From assembly GCA_036850595.1 (NCBI GenBank), contig CM072156.1, positions 15,448,326 through 15,512,325 on the forward strand: DNA of 64,000 bases, read 5' to 3'. Of the stretch, positions 13,839 through 26,500 are shown one piece after another. The stretch's first letter is position 1. Each line of letters opens with the position of its first letter. The notes under the pieces were generated by a model, which saw only the letters and a list, made by a program, of their open reading frames with translations, had not been told where the DNA came from and did not search any database. This DNA comes from Rhyacichthys aspro. Lineage: Eukaryota; Chordata; Actinopteri; Gobiiformes; Rhyacichthyidae. The position numbers and the translations under genes are program-made.

Positions 13839-14401
13839 CTCTTAGCAGTTTGCTCTCATGGCAAACTCTCATACTTACACAAATGTACACTCACTCTTGC
13901 AGACATGCTGCACCTATTAACTATTCACACAATATCTAAACTTATTGAAAGTGATCAAAATGCTAACGGTGAACATGGAGATCCATGTAGTTCAAAGAAG
14001 CAACTGTCCAGACACAACATCTTAACCAGGGGCTTACAAAAAGTTTTAGTATACAATTGATCATGCACTGTATAAATTTTCTTGGTTATTTGGTTTGAGT
14101 GTGTAATCAGTGGCTTTCTGCATCTACTTATGTTTTAAGTGAACAAAGTAAAGAGTGCTATATGTCCTGTGACAGATAGACACTGATACCAAATACTCTA
14201 ACAGTATTTAAGTCTTCATCCCCAGGAAAATTCACTGTTCAGTGGTTTCTGTGTCTTTTTGTAAGCTTCTGCACATAACCAGGAGCTACTACAATGAGCT
14301 GTTCTTCTTTCATGTGCATGTTAAGGGTATGAACTCCTGGCCATCACATGTTTAGGTTGAGATAGGCAGTTTTTCGGTGCTGGTGTATATTTTCCACTCT
14401 T

Positions 14402-14559
14402 TCACGAAGCAAAGTAAGAGTTCTGCATGGAGTAGAGGCGGTCGATGGGGTTTCCCACACGGGCCTGCATGGAGTTGACTTCTGATGATGCCATAAAGCA
14501 GTCACTGAGGCTGGTTAAAGATGTGTCGCTGTCTATGTCGTGGAAAGCGGAATCATTAC
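14402..14559 (-). CDS. lmx1b: lmx1b exon 8 (conserved C-terminus and stop)
   Basis: This exon codes residues 348-399: NDSAFHDIDSDTSLTSLSDC, then FMASSEVNSMQARVGNPIDR, then LYSMQNSYFAS and a TGA stop at 14404-14402. The acceptor is TGTTTCCACAG. The DIDSDTSLTSLSDCF and ARVGNPIDRLYSMQ blocks are hallmarks of LMX1 proteins. In the plus direction the same bases give only an antisense frame. Confidence 0.96.
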
Positions 14560-17500
14560 CTGTGGAAACAAGAGATGAGGACAGGCATCACTATTTGGTT
14601 GCAGAGGCACTATTGAAAAGTCTCTGTATTGAGTGTCTGTGCAACATTGTGTTGGATAAAGTCTACTTAAAACAAGGCAATCTTGAACTACAGATTTATA
14701 GTAGTGTTGGGAAATTATAATTACTAATAGTCACTATGTGAAATTGCTGCAGAGAGTCATCACAATTGTGATAACTGTTTTGTTAGATATCATCAAAGCT
14801 CACTTTCTGCTGGCCTCACTGGGACAATTGTGGTCTATGAGGGAGCATGTAAACAAGGGGCATCCTCCTAAAAGATCTGGTTAATAGCAACTGTTTACGC
14901 CTTTCATAAAACCTCAACATGTTATTTCTCTGGAGGGAATAGTTAACTTTATTACACTCTGGATCTTAATGATAGTGTTGCACAAAATGGGGACAGTGTT
15001 TGGAGACATATCTTTTAATGCCTTGCCAATATTGTTCTTTTCCCCAAACCAAAGGAGAGTGATGAGACTGGGGATTTGGGTACTTACTACCAAGAAAAAC
15101 TAAATGGAAGCAAATTATAAGGAAGTTATGAACTTCAGGCTATGGTCCCTGTGGGACCTGTAGAGGACATCACTCATGTTATTCCAGTTACATCCTGTAG
15201 ACCAACATTTGATTGACCGATTGACATTCCCTGTTAGTAGTTTAATTCTTTGTTGTGAAATCCAGAATGCTGTTGTATGTCATTTTCATAGAGTAGCTCT
15301 ATTTAATGTGGTCAGCACTGACCACATGTTTAAATTACCAGTGAAAAACAATTTATTAATTAGAACCATAATAAACAGTTTAGAAAATCAGCTTCAAACA
15401 CAATCAGCTTATGGGAATGCTTGTGTTATCTCATGTGGGAGGAGAAGCTGCTTGTATGTCTCTATGAGCGACTTAAATCAGGAGGCTGTGGCCTGAACAC
15501 ATGTCCCGCATTGAGGAGCTAGGAGGTTGATCAAGGGACAGGCATGTGCATGTTCTTAGAGCAAGAGAGGAGTGGGTGTTTTTTTAATGAAAAGAGGGGG
15601 TGGGAGTCACTAGATGCTCACCATATGGGTTCATGTGGTCCCCGGGCATTTGTGGGGGGGTGAGCCCCTGTTGGAACGGGTCTGTGCTGTAACTGTTCTG
15701 ATCCATGGCGACCAGCTGCTGCTGTGGCGGAGCAAGCGGCGTGAAAGAGTTCATCATGCCCTCCATTCGAGTAGACATCACCTCTGCAACACAGAGCCAC
15801 AAAATATAGACAAAGTTTAGTGACGAAGATAGAAACCCATGGTTTGACATCAACTCCTAGTTTCAACACTAATTTGCTAATTACCCCATGAAATCTGCAA
15901 AGACCTTAGCATCTAACAAATGTCATCTACAGTTTAACATCCACTCCAAAACATTTATGGACTACACCATGATTTAGTCACATCACACTCTATGGTGACT
16001 AAGGAGTAACTCTGGTCACAGCCTTAGGCACAAGGAAGAAGACTTTCTGGTTGTATTTCCTGTGGCTTTGGCTCATTTTTTTCCCACAACTCCTTTCACA
16101 AACACTGCTCTTGGGCAATTGTCAAAGTTTGGGGACACAGCCTTTGTGGCTTCATCACTGGAATCCCAACCCCTTCAGCTCTCCTTTGCAGTGGCTTAAT
16201 CCAATGACGTCATCATATATATGGTTTAATTTTTAAACCAAACAAAACACATTTTTTTCTTATTGAAAAGTGACAGTGACATTTTAGGTCTTCTGCTTAA
16301 ACCTATACTATACAAAAACACATAATGTCAACAGAGCTACAGAGGTTGGAGTATGTCATCTCAAACATTATTGTGTATAAAGTGAAAACCATACCTTGGC
16401 CTAGTCTCTGAGAATTTTGCTGTTCTTGTTGTTGCTGCTGTCTTCTTGCCAACTTCTTCATCTACAACAAAGGAGTCAAAGTTGTGAGGAACTCCCAAAA
16501 CTAACATGCACTCTTTAATTTAAAAAGGATGCTCCTCGCTGTTCACCCTCGAATGAACTGCATAAAACTAAATTGGAGAGCACTTCATTGTCAAGAATCA
16601 AAGGTTTTCACAGATAATAATCAGCAAAAGAGGAGGGTGTAGATGTTTAATGCAAGAGTGAGCTAGATTTGCAACTCTTTTAACATTTGTGAGAGGAATG
16701 CAGTGATAAGTTTAACACACATAGTTGTGCTGATTTATTAGTGAGACTCTGTAAATCCATGATGGAAAAAGGCTGTTGTGCTCCCCAGCAAAGCTTCTTG
16801 TGCAAGCTACTGATATCTCACCTTTGCTCTCTGGTTCTGAAACCAGACCTGGACCACTCGAACACTGAGTCCTGTCTCTGCAGCCAGTGTCTCTCTAACC
16901 TGAACACACAAATAATAAAATAACATTGAAGAAACCCAAACAATCCACGTGCCTTCTGAAATGCTTTGTTTTTAGTGAAAGACTAAAGCTGAGTAAGTGT
17001 GTCTTCAAAGTCTTGGACTGGTTCAATGTCTGTTTCAGCCTCAGTTTGTCATTCTGTGTAGTCAGTTAACACAAAACAGAAAGCTGCTCACCACTTCAAA
17101 GCTCAACTCTGACGTGAGGGAGCTTTTTTTAATTTGAGAATTTTATTTGTCAAACTACTGTAGGGCTCATGATCAGCACATCCGTGTGCTCATTATTCTA
17201 TAACCCTGCAATATAAATAAAGTCTTTAAAGTTATGTTAGGCTTTGTAAAGCTGTATGTATCTTTATTGTGGCACATTCTTTAGGATGAACACATACCTT
17301 TCTGCAGGGTTTTGAGGACACCTCAAAAGAAGCCTTGAAGGCCCGCCTCTGCTGAGTGGTCAGGATGGTCCGTGGTCTTTTGGGCCTCCTGGGATCCTTC
17401 CCATCATCCCCCTTGCCTTGACCTCCAATACCCTTCTCTGGTTTGATGTCCAACTCCTCATCATCACTTTTCTCTGCAGAAAGAGGAGCCATCATGAGTT

Positions 17501-20500
17501 TGACTACACCCTTTTACTCAGTGACAGTCCTCTGATTAATCTGTTTTTTTCCTTCCCCACTCCAAGAGATTCACACACACAAGTGCATAATCAAAGCAGA
17601 CACACATGTTTTTGATACTCTCTTATCAATTTATTACAATAGGAGAGGGGCGCATGTACGATTAGGGCTACAGAAGTCTGTGGCTCTTTTGGAGAGCGCA
17701 ATGAAATATGCACATTTGTCACTGAACATGTCACTTGTAATTTATGGCTCTCAGCTTTGTCTGATTTACACTAAATCAATCTTTGATAAGAGAACTTTAT
17801 CCAGTGCAACATGAAAAGGCAGCACAAGTACATGTGGAAAATGCAATTTTTCCTTTTTCATATTTTGCTCATGACTTCTTTATGGATTGTTACAGTTTTT
17901 ATTGGCTGCAGCAGGATTTTATAGATGAAGGGGGTAAAACACGCATAGGTTTTATATTATGCAGCATTAAAACATAATCACAAAATTAATTTCATGAATA
18001 TGTGCGATATGTATTATAAAATGAATCTAGATTTAGTTTATTTCAAATAAGTAATCACACCCAAACAAAATGCTGTAGGCTCCTTTGTTTTCTTTCATTA
18101 CTTATTCACTTTAAACCTGTAGTTTTATGGCACTTTATATTCTATTATATCTAAAATTCATGTTAAACACACAGTTTGACATTTACATCGGACAGACACC
18201 ACACAACAGAACATAATAAAATAAAGTGAATAAACAAACAACTCTATTATTCCTGTGTGCTCTGCAAGTGCTCCCAGAGGAGAAGTAGCGGTGTCCAATC
18301 ATTTTTGGTTCTTGTGGCTTTGAGGAGAGTCACACATGATGCTTTAGTGTCTCCTGTCATCTGGCTCTGATATGTATTTACATTTCTCCACTGAAAAAGC
18401 TACATTTGATATCATGACAAGGTTAACTTCTGTTCACGTTGGTATTCTCTGCCTTTAGACTGAGTGACACAGCACTCAAAGATCTGCAATAGACTGGGAT
18501 GCAACCGAACGAGGAAGAGGCAGAGCAAATATTCCCACAAGTTGACAAAAGTTGACACAGGCACAGATGTATTTGACAAATTCCCCGCTTTTGTGCATGT
18601 TTAAATGTGAGCCAGATGGTAGTGAACAGTGAGGCTTGGCGAGGTGCCTCGTTGTGTGTGGAGGCTATAAGGCAAGGAACACTAGAGCTGATAAGACTGG
18701 AGCGCAGGCTTTCTGCAGAAAGGCCCCAAATCCCGCCGTCACTCACCATGATACAGTGATTTAATTCTTTCCAGCTCTAGATCCTGCCCACGCACGGACA
18801 GCCATTAATACAGGGTGGCTTGGCTTGGTCCTGTTTTCACTTCCTACTGTATCATAAACCAGTGCTGCCTGATTCAAAAAGAACGCTGCCAAATGGACCA
18901 ATGAATTTGAAAGTACTGAACTGTTTTGGGATTTTGTCTGAGCTGAACTAAGTTGATCATTAGAGATGCCAGTTTAAGCAGTCTTTTCTAATATTTATGT
19001 TAGAAATGCAGATGTTACATTGATGAATTCTCCCTACACATAGACGGCAGGAGTGAGCATTTTTACGTGGTGAAATGTGCCCTCTGACACCCCTGGGTTA
19101 GGTTCATCATGGAGAACTTCACTGTTGGCTGCTGCCGCGATGGAACAGCAAGTACAGAATACAACACCGGGGTGTCATGTGATGATAGCACCCCGGTGTC
19201 GCTCTCACTGCAGTGTGAGAGGGTGCAGAGCACTCACCTGAATCTGAGTCATCAGGACTCACAGAGCTGAGCAAGTCCTTCTCTCGCTCATAGTCGATCT
19301 TGCACAGCAGCTGACCCTCCTTCAGGACAAACTCATCGCCCTTCCTCAGTTGCCGGTCGCACACGCAGCAGCAGAAGCAATTGAGGTGATAGACGCACTC
19401 CAGGGCACGCATCACAAACTCTGTGGGGGCGATCTTCTCCATGCAGCCACTGCACTTGGTCGTGAACAACCTTTAGAAAAGAAGACAATAAAGAACATGA
19501 ATAAAGCTAATGAAAATGATTCACCAATATCTGAAATTTAACTGTTACAGAAAAAAAATACAATTTTTATTTACACATTGCCCATGTTTAATGATGGCAT
19601 TATGAAGCAACCACTGAAATAAGGCCATAACAATATTAAATTACATTTATCTCTCAGAGGAAAGAGTTAAAGATTTCAGGCAAGTGTAAAAAACATAAGC
19701 AAACAACAACAAAAACAGATATAATATTCTTTTGTTGTAATCCACGCATCAGTTAATTGGAAATAAATAATCTTTGTGATGCTGTTTCAGTGTGGCTCTT
19801 GAGTGTGGCTCTATTCTGATTCAGATTAAGAGTCCACTTGGCCGGTCCGTCCTGTGGGCAGCCAAGGTGGTGACTCATTTGGCAGTAGGTCATCTGTTAC
19901 AATTTCTAGGGTGGGACCTGTCCGTAAGCTCAGTCATGGGTGCCCACTCCCCCTCAATAATGTATGAAAGGAAGGCGGTGAAGACTGAAGACCAGCCCTG
20001 TTTCTTTTACATCCATAAGACTCTATAGGCATCAGATGATATCTGAGCGAATGATTCATTGCCAACTACCAGACTGCCCTCTGGCCTGTTCATATCTCAT
20101 CTTACTGTCTCATATTATTCCTCCATGACTGCCTCTATCACCATTTCCAAGACAACACCTCCATCTTCTTTTATATCCTTTCAGGAAGATGTTTGCATTG
20201 TTTTATTGGTGACTGAGAGGCATTTAATTCATTCTGTGTTGTTCGGAAGAAGCCACATTAAATGGAGCAAGAAGGCAGGGAGTGTGGTTGATCTTGTCCA
20301 GCCGTAAAGCTGGATTTATTAGTGGCCTCTTTGTTTGCCCTGGTCTGTAAGACAGCTGGCAACCGCCTATCTATTTGTGGTGAACATCTATTTCATTGTC
20401 CAAGGCAGGGAGGCAGCGAGAGGAGCAATTGACATCATCTGCTGGTTCGGGACAGGGATGAGCGATAGTGATGAATATAATGTGTAAATATGAGAGAAGG

Positions 20501-23500
20501 GAAACCAAAGGATGGTTTTGTTATGCTAATGTTGTTATAGGTGCTGATAGAGTAGTGATATGGTGTGAGCAGCTGTATGCACATTGGACATTGTGTGGTT
20601 TTGTTGTCATCTATACAGCTCAGTAAATTAATAGCCTAACCACTGATCAGCAAGGCTAAATATTAGGGTATCTTAATTACATCACAGCAACTGAAAGGCT
20701 TTGTACAGGTAAAAGATAATGTCTGAACTGAAATAATATCTACGATATCACTGACTTATCCATCCGACTGCAAATCTGCCACTGGCGGGCTTCATAAAAT
20801 CCTTTAATCTTTCATTTATTACAATAAGTTAAGAAGATTATTGTTCAGCAACGGAAAAAAAACCTCAAGGATAATCCCATGAAAAAGTTTGGCATGTTTC
20901 TCAAACAAACAGTCTCTTTAGTGACCTGCCAATATGTCAGTTTGGCCACTTAACATAATGACAACAATAAAAAATAAATAGTTAGTGAAATAGATCGAAA
21001 CGTGTACAATGAGTTGGAAGTGAAGTGATAAACTCAATATCTAAGGCGCTGCTACGGCTTTTCGGAAGGATTAGTGTATTACATGCAGGGATCAGTGCAA
21101 AGAGGTGATGAATCTGTCAAGACAAGTTCCCAGCTCTGACTCTAATGTTTAGCTAATGATCGCTGGCTTAAGCTTGGAAAGAGAGTGAAAAAAGTGGAGG
21201 AAATGACTTGTTAGCTTGATTTTGATACGTCCAGGCCTGGGCATTCACCTACAACATCCCACTAAAATCTTCTCATCTAGATGAAAACATTCTCATTCAA
21301 ACCCTCTTTCCTTTCTTCTTTCTTCTCACTGAGTCTAATCTTGTAAGCCATTATTTTTCTATTTCCCCTCTCTGTCACTTTGCATTATTTTTGCTGCTGT
21401 AATTCCTATTCGTCCCTTCTGGAATCTTCCTGTCCTGCTTTGTCCTTCAGCCTAATCCGGACTTTCTGCCTGTTTTCAGTCGCCGGTCCCCATTCTCAGT
21501 GGGGCTCAGATGGAATAGCCATGCGTGACGCCTCTTCTATGGCAACCACACCTCCACAGGAAGGCAACGGCGACTTTTCGGATGGGCAGAGAGGGCCTTT
21601 GAGAAGCTGGCAGCAGAAGTAAATCCTCCTCTAAGGAACAAGGAGAATTAGCAGGGAGCAGTGGACTAGGGATTTAACCCTACCCCTCTCTTTTGAAAGG
21701 CACAGTCAGTCCCACTCCTGCGGCTAGCCACAATCAAACAGAGGAGGAGTGGGGAGGTGGCAGCGGGGAGAGAGAACACAAACTCCCTGAATGACACAAG
21801 CAGTGGATTGTGGAGGAGCCTAATCCCACTTTAATACCTTTCCAAGTTCAGCTGCTAAAGAATGCTCTTTAAAACAACACCACTGTGTGAGCAGTGGAGG
21901 TTGACCAGGGGGAGGCTCGCCATTCAACCTCTCGACATTACCTGATTAGTGGTTAGAGGAGCGAGCCGCTGGGCCAGCAGAACACAAGGGAAAAAAATGT
22001 AAAGGATCATTTCATATCCAACAACTCCAACAGGCACTCTCCATAACATTAGCTGCAAAGAAACCATACAGCAAAGATCTGCAGGGACATTAGCAGTTCA
22101 AAACCCTGACTTAAAGCGGTTACAGTGATCATTTACCACGTCCTGTTTCTACTTGATCCTTCTGACCCATCTTGTGTCCACTAAAATCCACTTTTCTGGA
22201 CTCTTGGCTGCTTTGGTAACATGACTCCCACTGTCGCTGAGCTAGCACAACACAAAGAGGACCACCAGCGTAAAAGCCATGTCCCTCGCAATCTTGCAGT
22301 CCTCCTCCCACACCTGAGCGCACAGATCCACTGACGACACTCTCCTGTGTGGATCAATGGACGCATCTCATGCAGAGGACTGTCAATATTTACCCAGGCC
22401 TCCCCACAACGCAGAGATGAGAAAAAAAGAATCACTCTCAGCACATTCTCCTTGAGGAATCATTACGTCCATCTTATTAATCCTGTGTCCACATACCTGT
22501 AATCCCCTGTGTTCTTCTTATATTATCTGCAGGTTTGTCACACTCTCCATGACAGATTAGCACACTGTTGAGGCTACAGGTTGTTTCTTTAAATGCAAAC
22601 GTACAAAAAAAAAACAAAGCCAGTAGGGGCAAATTGCTGTTTTATACAATGAGCACTTCATTGAATCCCAGCTGAGAAACTTTGGCCTTGCTGCCACTAT
22701 AATTTGCCTTTCCCAAGAACTTTCCAGAACTATGCATGCTCCCTTTGAACAGATTAGAGCCAACTTAAAGTGTGACAACATCTTAAGTTCGCACCACATG
22801 TTGTCAATGATTCCCCTTCTCCAGTCATTACATTTAATGCTTCTGCCGCAGTGATAAGCATCAGGAGGACTGGGTGGGATAAAAGAAGAAGAGAAAGGGG
22901 AGGGAAGTATGGAGCCGCTTATGGAGCATGATAATCATGCTACATTTAGCAACATGTGCAACTGTCTCACCTACTCTCCTTTGCTGTTGAACACTTGGAG
23001 AAATACCATAACAATTTAGGGAAGAATAGCTGAGGCTATTATGTCACGGCATCTCTTCAAAGACAGAAGGATGAGGATTATCCAGGCAGCAGCTGTAAGC
23101 CATTACTTTGAAGATGGGCTCTGGTGTTTGGGCAGGAAACCTGTGGCCATGCCAATCATGCCGAGGTGAGACATGAGGCCTGCAAGGCAGGTCACACAAA
23201 GGCCTCTTCTGCACAAAGGCCATGTGGAGCAACTGGTCAACCGTGCTGGACTAATACTTCCTGGTTATAGAAATCTATTCTCTGCAGTTTACACCAGTGA
23301 ATGTTAGTTTCTTTGTGGGTATTCCTAAACCAAGACTACAGGCACACATATATTTAAAAAAGAAAAAAAAAATTATTAATTATTCATATATATATAAAAT
23401 ATAATTTATAAAATGGCACATGACACAAATCTAACTACTCTAACAAGTTTGCCAGACCACTGGATGACGACAATTCCAAATAACATTTCTATACAAGAAT

Positions 23501-26500
23501 AACATTGAGATATATTTAGGTTATAAATTAACATCGACGACGATGAGGGTGATTTGTAATTTAGAGTCACCTAAATACAAAGTGACAAAAAAGTGATCTT
23601 ACAAAGTTAGAGTTACTTCATTCTAAAACACTGAACCATGTCCATAATTATTGTATATGAAGTCAGATATGTGAGTGTAAACAACAATCAGACATTGCCT
23701 CTGCCTGATGTTTTTAGGCAGCACAAATATACTTTAGATAATACACCATCCAAAGTGAAGATGTGATACAACACAGACTAGTGGACAATAAGTAACAACA
23801 GCACAACTCTTTTTTTTTTTTTTTTTACTGGTTTGTCAAATAAGTATGTTTGTCATATAATATCAACAATATCAATAATAGTATTCCTCTCACTGGGTTT
23901 GTGGTGGATATATGACTTTACCATTCAGAGGTCACAGCTGTCACCATCCAGTATTGTAACAAGGATACAACGGCATCATTTGTGCATGTGATCAAATCAC
24001 TTCTAAATCAGCAGAGTTTCTCTGACACATTGCTTATTGCAACCTAGTAGTCTGGCTAAAGTTTCTAAATATTTTAATGTAGATATATATTAGGCACAAA
24101 AGAACTTGAAATGAAAGTAAATCATAACCAAAATGTAATATTCAAGGGCTGCCTGATATGCCTCCTGCCAGGACGTTCAGGTGGGATCTTGTCCTGTTAG
24201 TCTTCTGGACAGACAACAAACAAAGCTGTCTGACAGAGTCCCAGACTGCCAAAAGCCACTTCTCAGACTCTCACGAGACACGCCTCATCAGTTCCTAACA
24301 ACAGAATCAAGAGCTTTAGCTGAAAGGGAAACACATTTGATGCCCAGATGTTTAACTGTAGATGAATGAAGGGAGACCCCTTTTCAACTATCTGAACATG
24401 ATGAAAATTACTTTGTTATGTTGGGCCTGTTTTTGCAAAAGTGGCAGCAAGCTCTTGATATTGACCAAACCATGCTAAAAATAACCTGTAGGCTTTATTT
24501 TGCTAATATGCATAGTAAAAATCACCACTATCTACAAATTCCTTTGAGCAAACAAACTTTCGGCCTCAATGAGAAGCACAACGCAAAAAGTGTGGATAAT
24601 AATACTGTCTGCATAAATGATCTCAGTAGCTGACCTTGTTTTATAGTATCAGCATTTCTCTTTGGAGCATAGATTCATGGAGAGTAATGAAGCCAAATAA
24701 AAAGTGCCATCCTTTTGCTCCCAAGGGCCAGCTCCAGTCAGCTCTAAAAGCTGCTTAATCACCATCCCGTGCTTACTACATTAGCATAATAATGGCCTTT
24801 AAATTGAGGCTCTTTGTTTTTTAATTAAACTCCCAGCAGGTAAAAGTAAAACACATTAACGGTAGATGTGTACACCACTAATGGCCCAAAGGTGCCTTCT
24901 TCATCACGCAGCTCTGGCCACAGGGTCCTGCTTGTTCTCTGCACTCGAGCCCAGCGCCGGCTGCCTGGGCGCTCACGGGGGACACATGAGACAAGCTGAT
25001 TGCACTTGGCACAGCAAAGATAATCGCACAAACATGTTTTTGTTGTGCGCATATACACCTGTCCTACATCTAAACGTAACACACTTAGTAAACACTGCCC
25101 AACAAAACCATAGTGAATGCATAAGTCTGTCCCATGTGCCCACTATTGTAAAATGAATATGTCCACTTTATTTCTGTGGCAGCGTGAACTCCTGTGTGCA
25201 GGAATGTGAACAGGCAGCCATCTTTGAAGAGCTATACTCCACAGCTGCACAAAGAAATCCTAACCTAAAATGATCTCATGCTACAGCTTACTCAACACTT
25301 GAAATAAATACAGGAGAGACTGCTATTTCTATTTTAAGTCATTACAAGCTAATAAAAAAAATGTTTTTTATAGCTATTAGCTCTAAGCATCTAATGGAGG
25401 AAGCACTGAGCTCCGAACGCGACAGAAGCATGCCGTGCCCCTGTTGCTTCTCTTTTACGTGTCTCTGTTGATTGTCACTGGTAAAAACTGGGTCCTTCTC
25501 TACATGGAAATAATCCTCCCCGTGCACCACACAGGTAGAACAAAGCTCTGGGAGTGAAAAGGACAGTGTAGTCGGCAGCAGAGGAGGCTAAGTACACATC
25601 AAAATACAAGAGTAAGCAGACAGGCACACAGGATGCTGTTTGGACAGCTGCTGTTCCATGCTATGTCAAATGAGTGCAACATTGCATTTAACCTCAGTTT
25701 TAGATCAGCAAACAAACAACCTATTTGCATTTACAAAAGCCTCAGTCCGGAAATCTGACTGCAGCTTTTCCCCAATTTTTTCTTGCATATTTATACCTGT
25801 TTTGAGAGAGTTTACCCTTACACAAATAAATTAGGATTCTACAAAGGCAAGGCTGCAATAAAATGCTTTGCTCTGTTTTATGTCATGGCTCAGAAGCTGG
25901 AGATGTGACAAACAAGCCCAATAAAAAGCACAGATGCTTTAACAGAGTTGTGGCTGGTACCCAGAAGCACCTGCTAAAAAAATCAAATGAAATTTTAAAT
26001 ATGTTTTAAATAATTCCATTAGTGGTTTCTGCTGGTCTGTGTGAGGCTGGGCAGCAGCGGCCGACGAGCCACGGCTGCTTCACAAAGACGTAGAAGAGCT
26101 GAGAGAATGATGGCTATCACATGTTACAGAACTGCCCACACATCCAACAGGATTATTTTTGCAGCTATTTTTTTTAATGAGAGTTAGATGTGTGTTTAGG
26201 GGAAGTCCTGCCCCTGATGCTTGTATGGCTTATGGAGACAAAACAATTCTGAAAATGTCCAGGCAATCTAGTCCTCACTGTCTCGATGAAATCATGCTAA
26301 TGTAAATGTTCACTTTGAGTATAATAAACTCCAGTCGGCACTAAGATACTTTACTTTCTTTATGTGAAGAAAATAAATGTAGTCCACCTACACATTCAGC
26401 AGTGGAATGGTTAAAAAACAACATTTGGATTGGAGGGCTTTATAATTACTATTGACCCAGAGGTTCTGGGTCTAAGAAATAAAACAAACAGTAATATGAG

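Larger units (their letters stand above)
13396..14401 (-). other. lmx1b: probable lmx1b 3' UTR
   Basis: Following the stop codon in transcript direction, an ATTAAA variant lies at 13695-13690. The first canonical AATAAA is at 13429-13424, with a second at 13401-13396, giving a 3' UTR of about 0.7-1.0 kb. A 19-base homopolymer (T on plus, A in the transcript) at 13820-13838 lies inside. The extent is inferred from signal positions only. Confidence 0.5.
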
